Shown here: positions 51,362 through 59,786 of the stretch, piece by piece | How positions within the stretch are numbered: the first letter of the stretch is position 1 | Layout of the letters: each line of letters begins with the position of its first letter | Source: Rhodocaloribacter sp964552015 | GTDB taxonomy: Bacteria > Bacteroidota > Rhodothermia > Rhodothermales > ISCAR-4553 | Reading direction: 5' to 3' | Assembly: GCA_964552015.1 (NCBI GenBank) | Contig: CAZKFR010000004.1 | Span: 1-64,000, forward strand | DNA length: 64,000 nt | Notes under the pieces: generated by a model | Databases searched by the model: none | The model's input: only the letters and a program-made list of their open reading frames with translations | What the model was told of the DNA's origin: nothing | Made by a program: the position numbers and the translations under genes

Positions 51362-52006
51362 TCAGTTCAGCACATACAAGACGACGGCAAAGAAGTGACA
51401 GGCACTCCCGGCCAGGACGAACAGGTGCCAGATCGCGTGATGATAGGGCAGACGGTGCCAGGCGTAGAACACGACCCCGAGCGTGTAGGCCAGCCCGCCG
51501 GCCACGACGAGCACCAGGCCCGGCACGGGAAGCGCGGCGGCCATCGGTCCCAGGTAGAACACGGCCAGCCACCCCATCCCCAGGTAGAGCACCGTAGAGA
51601 AGGCCCGGAAGCGCCGCTTCGAAAACAGCTTGTAGACGATCCCGCTGAGCGCCAGCCCCCAGATCAGGAAAAAGAGGATCCAGCCCTGATCCTCCCGCAA
51701 CGTGACGAGCGTGAACGGTGTGTACGAGCCGGCAATGAGGGTATAGATGCCCACGTGATCCAGGATGCGAAAGACCTCCTTCCACCGTGGATGCTGCACG
51801 CCATGATACAGGGTGGATGCCGTATAGAGAAAGACCAGGCTCGCGCCGTAGAGCCCGCCGCTGAGGATGTATCCGGCATCGCCATGGGTCAACGCCCGGG
51901 CGAGCAGCCAGCCCAGCGCGACCACGCTGAGCACGGCCCCCACGGCATGCGTGAGCATGTTCAGGCGTTCTTCGCGGTCCAGAGCGAGCAGCACCGTACG
52001 TACCAT
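51362..52006 (-). CDS. hemolysin III / PAQR-family membrane protein
   Basis: A 214-residue protein with seven predicted membrane segments. It has the family's conserved 'NMLTHAVGAVLSVVAL', 'SLVFLYTASTLYHGV' (SxxxH) and 'RILDHVGIYTLIAGSYTPF' motifs, and the C-terminal 'YHHAIWHLFVLAGSACHF' supplying the HxxxH metal ligands. PAQR-type proteins may hydrolyse amides or ceramides, while the bacterial ones are annotated as hemolysin III/YqfA and linked to membrane homeostasis. It is divergent from the ArsA gene and abuts the YceI gene tail to tail. Confidence 0.9.
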   Translation of the reverse strand: MVRTVLLALDREERLNMLTHAVGAVLSVVALGWLLARALTHGDAGYILSGGLYGASLVFLYTASTLYHGVQHPRWKEVFRILDHVGIYTLIAGSYTPFTLVTLREDQGWILFFLIWGLALSGIVYKLFSKRRFRAFSTVLYLGMGWLAVFYLGPMAAALPVPGLVLVVAGGLAYTLGVVFYAWHRLPYHHAIWHLFVLAGSACHFFAVVLYVLN

Positions 52007-52131
52007 GATTCCTCCGGGAAACGGGTGGCCAGGATGGGGCAGGACATCGTATACAGGAACATACGATTAGACCCGGCTCGTGCCGATTTGTTGTCATGGA
52101 AGGAAGTCCCGTCTCTTTTTCGCGAGGCGAT

Positions 52132-52904
52132 ATGAACGAACCCAGGAAACGTCCCCGCGTGCTGTTGTTCACGGGCAAAGGGGGGGTCGGCAAGACGACG
52201 TGCGCCGCCGCCACGGCCCTGCGGGCGATCCGGCACGGGCACCGCACGCTGGTGCTCTCCGCCGACCCCGCCCACAGCCTCGCCGACGCCCTCGACCGCC
52301 CACTCGGCCCCGAACCCACCCAAGTCCTGCCCGGCCTCGACGCCCAGGAGGTGGACCTGTATTACTCGATGCAAAAGTACTGGGGCAACATGCGCGAGTT
52401 GATCCGGCTCGTGTTCAAATGGCAGGGGGTCAGCGACGTGGCGGCCGAGGAGATGGCGGCCCTGCCGGGCATGGGCGAGGCCTCGGCCATGCTCTGGCTC
52501 GATCAGTTTTTCCACAGCGGCACCTATGACCTCATCATCGTTGACAGTGCCCCGACAGGAGAGACGCTCACGTTCCTGACCCTGCCCCAGGCCACCGAGT
52601 GGTGGCTCACCCGCGCCTTCCCATTCCAGCAAGTGGCCCTCCAGACCCTCGGCAAGGCCGTACGCAAAACCACCGGCCTCCCCCTGGACAAAGGCTACGA
52701 AGAGCTGCGTACGCTCACCGAACGACTCCAGGTCATCCAGGGGATCCTCTCCGATCCTTCCACCAGTTCGGTCCGCCTGGTGGTCAATCCCGAACGGATG
52801 GTGATCCGCGAGGCGCGCCGGGCCTACACGTACCTCCAGCTCTACGGCTATGGCGTCGACGCCGTGATCGTGAACCGTATCCTCCCCGACGACGTGGCCT
52901 CCGA
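52132..52904 (+). CDS. ArsA/GET3-type ATPase, 3' end missing in gap
   Basis: The first 257 residues of an ArsA-family ATPase. The deviant Walker A 'LFTGKGGVGKTT' is near residue 14, 'LSADPAHSLADALDRPLG' near 43 is the switch I region, and 'LIIVDSAPTGETLTFLTLP' near 135 carries the A-loop/switch II 'DSAPTGETL' hallmark. Homologues power arsenite export or deliver membrane proteins. The start at 52132 has GAGG four bases upstream; an ATG at 52096 is possible. The C-terminus lies in the gap. It precedes HMG-CoA reductase and a wax ester synthase in the same direction. Confidence 0.85.
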
Positions 52905-53004
52905 NNNNNNNNNNNNNNNNNNNNNNNNNNNNNNNNNNNNNNNNNNNNNNNNNNNNNNNNNNNNNNNNNNNNNNNNNNNNNNNNNNNNNNNNNNNNNNNN
53001 NNNN
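52905..53004. other. assembly gap (100 N)
   Basis: Fixed-length N run removing the ArsA 3' end and possibly the start or leader of HMG-CoA reductase. No overlap is shared by the flanks, so sequence is truly missing. Confidence 0.98.
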
Positions 53005-53012
53005 TCACGGCC

Positions 53013-54554
53013 ATGTTTATCCCCAGCCTGCTCCTCAAACAGCTCTACACCGTCTCCAGCCTGGAAAACACCGACTCCGGCGTCCGATTCTCCCTCAAGA
53101 ACCGCCTCAGCGACGCCGAATTGACCGGGCTGACCCATCTTCGGATCGACGGAGAGGACATCCCGCTCGAACGGGTACACCTCCTGCTCGACGACGGCAC
53201 CACGCTCGCTCCCGAGGCCATTTCGCCGGAGAACCCGGTGCCGTTCCCGCTCCGGAAGGTCGTCCACCTGATCGTGGATCACCCGCCGCTCCCGCCCGGC
53301 AAGCACACCCTGGAACTGGGCTTTGTGAGCCAACCGTTCGGCAAGCTCCGGTTCTCGGTCGAGGACAGCATTGCCGAGGAGCCGGACGACCGCCCCCGCA
53401 TCCCCCGCGACCCGGCCGACGACTACGCCGAAGAACCCATCCGGGCACGCCAGCAGTTCGTCGAGCAGTTCACCGGGAAGCGGCTGGAGCACGTCCCTCA
53501 CTACTCGTTCGACCCCCACATCACGCAGGGCAACATCGAGAATTTCATCGGCGTCGCGCAGATCCCCATCGGCATCGCCGGGCCGATCCGGGTACACGGC
53601 GAGCACGCCCAGGGCGACTTCCTGATCCCGCTGGCCACGACCGAGGGCACGCTCGTGGCCTCGTACAACCGCGGCATCAAGGTGGTCAACCTCAGCGGCG
53701 GCGTCAAGGCCACGGTCGTGGCCGACGCCATGCAGCGCGCACCGGTGTTCATCTTCAAGGATGCCCGGCAGGCGCGCGACTTCGTGGCCTGGGTGCAGGA
53801 GCACCTCGAACCGATCCGGCGCGAGGCCGAAGCCACCTCGAGCGTGGCTCGTCTGCTGTACATCGACCCGTACCTCTCGAACCGGTTCGCCTACCTGCGC
53901 TTCAACTACTCGACGGGCGATGCCGCCGGGCAGAACATGGTCGGGCGCGCCACCTTCGCCGCGTGCAGCTGGATCCTGGACAATTACCCCGGCATCGAGC
54001 GCTTTTACCTCGAGTCCAACTTCGCCACCGACAAGAAGGCCTCGCAGGTGAACATCATGCGGACCCGGGGCAAGCGGGTCACGGCCGAGGCCGTCCTCAA
54101 GCGCGACGTGCTCGTTCAGCACATGCGCGTCGAGCCGGAAAGCCTGTATTACCACACGAACGTGGCCACCATCGGGGCCTTCCTCTCCGGCGCCAACAAC
54201 AACGGTGCGCATTCCCCCAATGCCATCACGGCCATGTTCATTGCTACCGGACAGGACGTGGCCAACGTGGCGGAGTCGTCGGCCGGCATCGTCTACACAG
54301 AGCTGACGCCCGAGGGTGACCTGTACATCTCGCTCACGATCCCGTCGCTCATCGTGGCCACGTACGGCGGGGGCACCGGCCTGGCAACCCAGCGCGAGTG
54401 CCTCGAACTGCTCGGCTGCTATGGCAAGGGCAAGGTGAACAAGCTCGCCGAGATCATCGCGGCGGTGGCCCTGGCGGGCGAGGTCTCGCTCGGCGCCGCC
54501 ATCTCGGCCCTCGACTGGGTCTCCAGCCACGAGGAATACGGGCGCAACCGGTGA
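53013..54554 (+). CDS. hydroxymethylglutaryl-CoA reductase
   Basis: A 513-residue enzyme making mevalonate from HMG-CoA. Catalytic residues are visible: Glu211 in 'TTEGTLVAS', Lys341/342 in 'DKKASQVN', Asp415 in 'GQDVANVAESS' and a C-terminal His506 in 'VSSHEEYGRNR'. 'ENFIGVAQIPIGIAGPI' is the substrate-loop signature. The class I-type catalytic part starts near residue 140. Residues 1-130 are an added soluble domain with strand-rich segments ('VHLLLDDGTT', 'HTLELGFVSQPFG') instead of the membrane anchor of eukaryotes. The ATG at 53013 is the first after the gap; the true start could be earlier. WS/DGAT follows 38 bp downstream. Confidence 0.92.
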   Translation: MFIPSLLLKQLYTVSSLENTDSGVRFSLKNRLSDAELTGLTHLRIDGEDIPLERVHLLLDDGTTLAPEAISPENPVPFPLRKVVHLIVDHPPLPPGKHTLELGFVSQPFGKLRFSVEDSIAEEPDDRPRIPRDPADDYAEEPIRARQQFVEQFTGKRLEHVPHYSFDPHITQGNIENFIGVAQIPIGIAGPIRVHGEHAQGDFLIPLATTEGTLVASYNRGIKVVNLSGGVKATVVADAMQRAPVFIFKDARQARDFVAWVQEHLEPIRREAEATSSVARLLYIDPYLSNRFAYLRFNYSTGDAAGQNMVGRATFAACSWILDNYPGIERFYLESNFATDKKASQVNIMRTRGKRVTAEAVLKRDVLVQHMRVEPESLYYHTNVATIGAFLSGANNNGAHSPNAITAMFIATGQDVANVAESSAGIVYTELTPEGDLYISLTIPSLIVATYGGGTGLATQRECLELLGCYGKGKVNKLAEIIAAVALAGEVSLGAAISALDWVSSHEEYGRNR

Positions 54555-54592
54555 GTCCGCTGAAGCACCGTTCCGAACGTCGGGATTGAACC

Positions 54593-55972
54593 ATGTCTAC
54601 GCGCGAACCCCTCTCGAACGTCGATACGGCCTGGTTGCGGATGGATCATCCGACCAACCTGATGATGATCACCGGCGTGATGATGTTCGACGCTCCGCTG
54701 GACATGGAGCGTCTCAAGGCCGTGCTCACCGAGCGGCTGCTTTCGTACGACCGGTTCCGGCAGTGTGTCGTGGATCGGGAAGGGGATCCGCACTGGGTCG
54801 AAGACCCTTATTTCGACCTGGACCAGCACCTGCACCGGGTGGCCCTGCCCGCCCCCGGCGACCAGCAGGCGCTGCAGGACTTCGTCAGCGATCTGATGAG
54901 CCATCCGCTCGACCCGGATCGTCCGCTATGGGACATGTACGTCGTCGAGAACTACGGGGACGGATGCGCCCTCATCCCGCGCATCCATCACTGCATTGCC
55001 GACGGGATGGCGCTCGTGCGGGTCCTGCTCGACCTGACCGACGACCGGCCCACCCGCCGGGCCTCGGCCCGTTCCGGCGTCACGGCCGCTACGGCCTCCG
55101 GCAGCGCGTCCCTGCTGGGGGGTCTCGCCGGCTTCGTCCGTGGTACGGCCCGCCTGGCCCGCGCCGCCGTGGACGAGAGCCTCTCCCTCCTCTTCAACCC
55201 GCGCCACCTCCTGCACCGGGCCCGTCAGGGCCTGGACCTGGCCTCGGTCGTCGCCAAGCTCCTGCTGCAAGGGCCGGACACGCGCACCATCCTGAAAGGC
55301 CCGCTGGGTGTCAAGAAACGGGCCGCGTGGTCGCAGCCGATCCCCCTCGCCGAGGTGAAACGCATCGGCAAGGCGATGGGTGGGACCATCAACGACGTGC
55401 TCGTCGCCACCGCGGCCGGTGCTCTGCGCCGCTACCTCATCGCCCACGACCAACCCGTCGACGGCATCGAGGTACGGGCCGTCGTGCCGGTCAACCTGCG
55501 CCCCCCCGACGCGCCGCCGACCCTGGGCAACCGCTTCGGGCTCGTCTTCCTCCCCCTTCCGGTGGGCCTGCCCGATCCTGTCGAACGTCTTCGGGAAGTA
55601 CACCGGCGCATGACCCGGATCAAAGACTCCTCGGAGGCCGTCCTCCTCTTCGGCCTGCTCCAGGGGGTGGGCATGGCGCCGGGCGAGATCCAGCGGCTGA
55701 TCGTGAAGCTGTTCAGCCACATGGGCACGGCCGTCATGACCAACGTACCCGGTCCACGGCACCAGCTCTACCTGGCCGGTGTGCCGCTCCGTAAAATCAT
55801 GTTCTGGGTGCCCCGCTCCGGTGCCGTCGGGCTCGGCGTGAGCATCCTCAGCTACAACGGGGAGGTGCTCGTGGGGTTTGCCTCCGACGCCGGCCTGATC
55901 CCGGACCCGAACGAACTCACCGCCGCCTTCCACGCCGAGTTCGAGGATCTCCAGACCCGCTTTCCGGCCTGA
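54593..55972 (+). CDS. wax ester synthase / diacylglycerol acyltransferase (WS/DGAT)
   Basis: A 459-residue acyltransferase making wax esters or triacylglycerol from acyl-CoA. The active-site motif is HHxxxDG at 132-138 ('RIHHCIADGMAL'), preceded by 'HPLDPDRPLWDMYVVEN'. The C-terminal WES_acyltransf domain shows 'TINDVLVATAAGALRRYL', 'RAVVPVNLRPPD', 'GNRFGLVFLPLPVGL' and 'VMTNVPGPRHQLYLAGVPL'. It follows HMG-CoA reductase closely and could store lipid or esterify isoprenoid alcohols. It ends just before REP-like copy B. Confidence 0.93.
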   Translation: MSTREPLSNVDTAWLRMDHPTNLMMITGVMMFDAPLDMERLKAVLTERLLSYDRFRQCVVDREGDPHWVEDPYFDLDQHLHRVALPAPGDQQALQDFVSDLMSHPLDPDRPLWDMYVVENYGDGCALIPRIHHCIADGMALVRVLLDLTDDRPTRRASARSGVTAATASGSASLLGGLAGFVRGTARLARAAVDESLSLLFNPRHLLHRARQGLDLASVVAKLLLQGPDTRTILKGPLGVKKRAAWSQPIPLAEVKRIGKAMGGTINDVLVATAAGALRRYLIAHDQPVDGIEVRAVVPVNLRPPDAPPTLGNRFGLVFLPLPVGLPDPVERLREVHRRMTRIKDSSEAVLLFGLLQGVGMAPGEIQRLIVKLFSHMGTAVMTNVPGPRHQLYLAGVPLRKIMFWVPRSGAVGLGVSILSYNGEVLVGFASDAGLIPDPNELTAAFHAEFEDLQTRFPA

Positions 55973-55991
55973 GTTCAGTTGTGCAACGCAA

Positions 55992-56060
55992 TGTAGCCGC
56001 CCCCTTCACGGGTGCACCCCCTGGCCCACCGGAGCGCCCGGGCTAAAGCCCGCGGCTACA
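55992..56060. repeat. REP-like palindromic element, copy B
   Basis: A complete 69-bp element bounded by TGTAGCCGC (55992-56000) and GCGGCTACA (56052-56060), with inner hairpins at CCC-TTCAC-GGG and GGGCT-AA-AGCCC. The order and terminal sequences match copy A at 9800-9960. It lies between the convergent 3' ends of the WS/DGAT and SCP2-like genes. Short palindromes of this kind are often mobilised by RAYT-type transposases; none is present in the window. Confidence 0.75.
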
Positions 56061-56127
56061 GAGAGGCCGTTCGCTCAGGGCAACCATGCCTTCAATCACC
56101 ATGACCTTCGCTATTTCCGGCCTGAAT

Positions 56128-56565
56128 TCAGTACGTCTTCTCGATGCCGGCCGCCAGCGCACTCATGGCATTGAAGACATTCATGTTGAGCATGATCTTC
56201 ATCTTCGACCCCTCGATGCGGTAGTCGGGGGAAGCCAGGGCCCCCACGGCCGTCATCTCGCCGGTGTCGAGTTTTTTCCAGACCGCATACGGGGCCGTGG
56301 CCCGGGCAAAGAGGCGCTTCCGGTCGAACGGCTGCTCGCGCAGGCGGGCCGAGGGGGCCGCGTCCTCGTCCACCTTCACGCTCACGAACCCCTCGTCAAA
56401 GGTGTACGTGGCCGAGACGTCTTTCCCGTCGGGCGTGTCGAGACACCGCAGTTCGATGGCCCCCTCGAACCCCTGTATTTCTTTCTGAAAGTCCGGATCG
56501 TGGTTCATCCGATCGACGAACCGTTCGATGAAGGCGGGGGTCCAGTAACGGGGCGGAGCACTCAT
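56128..56565 (-). CDS. SCP2-like domain protein
   Basis: A 145-residue cytoplasmic protein resembling the SCP2 sterol/lipid-binding fold. It has 'FIERFVDRMNHDPDFQKEI' as the N-terminal helix, strands 'AIELRCLDTPDGKDVSATYT', and the C-terminal 'ASPDYRIEGSKMKIMLNMNV' and 'AMSALAAGIEKTY' that usually close the lipid tunnel. The ligand is unknown. The ATG at 56565 gives the compact start MSAPPRYW. It follows the glycerate-kinase gene by 58 bp and faces the REP-like element at its 3' end. Confidence 0.65.
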   Translation of the reverse strand: MSAPPRYWTPAFIERFVDRMNHDPDFQKEIQGFEGAIELRCLDTPDGKDVSATYTFDEGFVSVKVDEDAAPSARLREQPFDRKRLFARATAPYAVWKKLDTGEMTAVGALASPDYRIEGSKMKIMLNMNVFNAMSALAAGIEKTY

Positions 56566-56623
56566 GGCAGGCGGGGTACGGTACAGGATGTGCGTCGGAA
56601 AGTAGGGTACGGGAGCGGCCGCG

Positions 56624-57973
56624 TCAACCGGCGGCCCGGTCCGGAACACCGACGAGACCGATCAGCAGATCCATCACGTTGGTATGGGTCGGCCCCGTGA
56701 CGACGAGGCCGTCGAGCGCCTTGAAGAACGGGTAGGTGTCATGGTTTTGCAGCGCCATGTCGGGATCGAGTCCCCGGCACCGGGCCTCGGGGATGGTTTC
56801 CGGGTGGACGACGGCCCCGGCCGCGTCGGTGGGACCGTCGAGCCCGTCGGTGCCGGCACTCAGGAGCACGACCGGACGGGTATGGCCTTCGAGCACGAGG
56901 GCGGCAGCGAGGGCCAGTTCCTGGTTGCGTCCGCCCTCCCCCCCCCGTTCCAGGGTGACCGTCGTCTCGCCACCCCAGAGGAGGCAGACCGGCGGATCGG
57001 CCGGCGTCCCACAGAGCTGCCGGGCGATCCGCTCGCCCACCACGCGGGCCTCCCCGGTAAGACGGTCGGTGACGACCCGGGACCGGTACCCCCGGCGGCG
57101 GGCTTCGTCAGCGGCCGCCGCGAGGGCCTGCCGGTTGCTCCCGAGCAGCATCGTCAGCGTACGCCGGAAGGCGGGGTGGCCGGCCTTGGGCGTCTCGAAC
57201 TCGGGCGTGTCGCGGCCGCTGCGCAGGTGGGCACGCACCTCGGGCGGCACCTTTTCCCACAACTCGAACTGCTGGAGGACGTGGATCGCATCCAGAAACG
57301 TCGTGGGGTCCGGGACGGTAGGTCCGCTGGCCACGACGGAGAGATTGTCCCCGACCACGTCGGAGAGCACGAGGGCCACCACCGTCGCGGGGAAGGCTGT
57401 CGTGGCAAGCCGCCCGCCGCCGATGCGGGAGAGGTGTTTGCGGACCGTGTTGATCTGGTGGATGTCCGCACCGCTGTGCAGCAGCAGCTCGAAGGTCGTC
57501 TGAGCGGCCTGGAGCGAGATCCCGTCCACGAAGGCGGGCCAGAGGGCGGTCCCTCCGCCGGACAGCAGGACCAGGACGAGGTCGGAGGCGCCGGCCTCCC
57601 GCACCATCGCCAGCGTGCGCTCCGCCGCGGCCACACCGGCCGCATCCGGCAGCGGGTGCCCGGCCTCGACGACCTCGATACGCTCGGGCCGCGGCCTGTC
57701 GTCCGGGAAGGATGCCACGTACCCGTGGGGCACCACCACCAGGCCCGCGTCGATCCGGCGACCGAAACGCGCCTCCACGGCACCGGCCATGGCCATCGCC
57801 GCCTTCCCGGCACCAACGACGAGCATCCGGTCGAACGTGTCGATCCCCTCGAACAGACGTTCCCACTCGACCCGTTCCATCAACCGGTCCGGACGAACCG
57901 CGTCCAGCCCTGCCCGGTATATGGCGAGAGCATCATCCAACTGTGCCTGTCGTCGTGCCTCCTGCTTCGTCAT
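56624..57973 (-). CDS. glycerate 2-kinase (MOFRL/GckA family)
   Basis: A 449-residue cytoplasmic kinase phosphorylating D-glycerate. The N-terminal DUF4147 part has 'LVVGAGKAAMAMAGAVEARF', 'VVEAGHPLPDAAG' and 'LLSGGGTALWPAFVDG'. The C-terminal MOFRL part has 'GETTVTLERGGEGGRNQELA', 'LSAGTDGLDGPTDAAGAVV' and 'GPTHTNVMDLLIGL'. The start at 57973 (MTKQEARRQAQLDDALAIYR) fits the family; its ATG is only 11 bp from the divergent protease start. It may serve the glyoxylate/glycerate or serine route. Type II glycerate kinases usually yield 2-phosphoglycerate. Confidence 0.92.
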   Translation of the reverse strand: MTKQEARRQAQLDDALAIYRAGLDAVRPDRLMERVEWERLFEGIDTFDRMLVVGAGKAAMAMAGAVEARFGRRIDAGLVVVPHGYVASFPDDRPRPERIEVVEAGHPLPDAAGVAAAERTLAMVREAGASDLVLVLLSGGGTALWPAFVDGISLQAAQTTFELLLHSGADIHQINTVRKHLSRIGGGRLATTAFPATVVALVLSDVVGDNLSVVASGPTVPDPTTFLDAIHVLQQFELWEKVPPEVRAHLRSGRDTPEFETPKAGHPAFRRTLTMLLGSNRQALAAAADEARRRGYRSRVVTDRLTGEARVVGERIARQLCGTPADPPVCLLWGGETTVTLERGGEGGRNQELALAAALVLEGHTRPVVLLSAGTDGLDGPTDAAGAVVHPETIPEARCRGLDPDMALQNHDTYPFFKALDGLVVTGPTHTNVMDLLIGLVGVPDRAAG

Positions 57974-57984
57974 GTGGACCCTCC

Positions 57985-59769
57985 ATGGTTTCCTCGCGAA
58001 AATACGTGAACACACCGGGCCGAGGAAAGGGCACCCCGTGGGAAAATCTCGCCGGGTGCTCCTTCCTCGTGCTCCCCGTGTGGATCGTGGTGCTGCTGTG
58101 TGCCCCGGCCTCGCCGCGGGCCGCCCACGCACAGTCCGCCCCACCCCGCACCGACACGTTGCGCGGGCTCGTCGTCCTGGTCCGCTTTGCCGATGACAGC
58201 ACCGCCGGGGATCCCGCGGTGCTGTTCCGGGGCTGGCCGCGCTTCCCCGACCCGTCGACCCTCCCCGCCTTCGCCCGCAGCCTGCTCGCGCCCGCGTCCG
58301 AACCCCCTTTCCCCGACAGTTCGCTCACGGCGTACTTTTTTCATCAGTCCCACGGCCGGCTTTTGCTCTATGGCGACGTGATCGACTCGGTCCTCGTCAC
58401 GCGCCATCCCGAGGCCCACTACCACCGTCCGCAGGGCGGTTTCGGCACCCTCACGCAGGAGATCCTGGATCGGCTCGATGCCGGCGGGGTCGACTTCCGA
58501 CGCTACGACGCCAACCGGGATGGCTACCTCGACCACCTGTTCGTCATCCTCCGTCATGCCGCGCACTTCGCAGCCGGTCGTTACCGCTGGAGCGGGGTCT
58601 CGTGCCTGGATGCCCGGTGCGGACCCGGCCCTGCGGGGGGAGGCCCCTCCCGGCTGCCGGCCTACGATGACGTGCAGGTGGACTGGAACACGTCCGGCTC
58701 CATCCTGCTGCACCGCACGCCCGGCAACATCCTTCCCCATTATTACCTCGTCCGCCTGATGGCCCACGAATTCGGTCATGACCTCTGGGCGCCGTACTTC
58801 AACCACATCGCGCCGATCCGGGACAACGACGTTCCGGCGCGGTGCAACCGGTCGGCACGCGGAACGGACTGCCTCGGCTACGTGCTCATGGCCGGTGCCG
58901 GGGGCGCGTGGGACACCCGGGGCGCCGAGACCATCTCCGCCTTCGAGCGCGACCTGCTGGGCTGGATCGCCTGCCCGCGGCTCACCTCCGGCGACCACCT
59001 CGTGGGCGACCTGTACACCACCGGCGCCTGCTTCCGGCATGACCTGCGCGGATCCCTCTCCGGTCGCACGCTCTATGTCGAAAACCGGCAGCGCATCGGT
59101 CCGTTCGACCGCCGGCGACGGGCCGGTCGCCACGCCCAGTACGAGGCGGGCCTGCTCCGCACCACCGGACTACTCGTCTCCCTCCGTGACGGATACCGCC
59201 TCGACGTCCTACCCGCCGACGGCGACCTGGACCTCACGATCCATGACAGCACCTACGCCGGCGACCTCTACGGCCCGGGCGCCAGCACGCAACTGACGCC
59301 CTGGACCCGTCCCAACAGCAACGGCTTCATGCACTACCCCCCGGGCTACCGCCCCGACTGGTTCGCCCTCGACGCGATCCGGCATGCCGGCACCACGGAC
59401 GGCGCCCTGACCTTCACGTTCATCGACGACTTCCGCGTCGCGCCCGTGATCCGGGAAGATTCATGGATAGGCGCTGAGACGGGCGGTCGCCCTTTCACCG
59501 GGCCGGTTCGAGTGACGAACGGGAGCACGCTCACGCTGGAAGCCCCGCAGACGTTCAGCCGGATGATGCATCTCGACGCCGGTACGACGGTCGTCGTGGC
59601 GCCGGAGGGGAGCCTGCAGGTGGCACGTGGTGGAGCGCTCGTGCTCCGGCGGGGCGCCCGCCTCATCGTGCAGGGTCGGCTGTACCTGGAGGGGCTGCTG
59701 GCGCTCACACCGGGGGCCGTCCTCGTGGTCGAAGGCGAGGGACGGATCGGGGCGAGCCGAACGCCGTGA
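57985..59769 (+). CDS. secreted M6-like zinc metalloprotease
   Basis: A 594-residue exported protein with a basic N-region, a hydrophobic core (FLVLPVWIVVLLCAPA) and a cleavage site near 'AHA-QS'. The zinc site is HEFGH at 261-265 ('MAHEFGHDLWAPYF'). 'YDANRDGYLDHLFVI' (174-188) is an EF-hand-like calcium loop typical of M6 immune-inhibitor-A-type peptidases. The C-terminal 100 residues are glycine/valine-rich beta-helix-like repeats ('GTTVVVAPEGSLQVARGGAL'). No sorting domain was seen. The ATG at 57985 is 11 bp from the divergent kinase start; a GTG at 58006 is possible. Confidence 0.8.
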   Translation: MVSSRKYVNTPGRGKGTPWENLAGCSFLVLPVWIVVLLCAPASPRAAHAQSAPPRTDTLRGLVVLVRFADDSTAGDPAVLFRGWPRFPDPSTLPAFARSLLAPASEPPFPDSSLTAYFFHQSHGRLLLYGDVIDSVLVTRHPEAHYHRPQGGFGTLTQEILDRLDAGGVDFRRYDANRDGYLDHLFVILRHAAHFAAGRYRWSGVSCLDARCGPGPAGGGPSRLPAYDDVQVDWNTSGSILLHRTPGNILPHYYLVRLMAHEFGHDLWAPYFNHIAPIRDNDVPARCNRSARGTDCLGYVLMAGAGGAWDTRGAETISAFERDLLGWIACPRLTSGDHLVGDLYTTGACFRHDLRGSLSGRTLYVENRQRIGPFDRRRRAGRHAQYEAGLLRTTGLLVSLRDGYRLDVLPADGDLDLTIHDSTYAGDLYGPGASTQLTPWTRPNSNGFMHYPPGYRPDWFALDAIRHAGTTDGALTFTFIDDFRVAPVIREDSWIGAETGGRPFTGPVRVTNGSTLTLEAPQTFSRMMHLDAGTTVVVAPEGSLQVARGGALVLRRGARLIVQGRLYLEGLLALTPGAVLVVEGEGRIGASRTP

Positions 59770-59786
59770 ACGTCCGCCGCAGCTCC

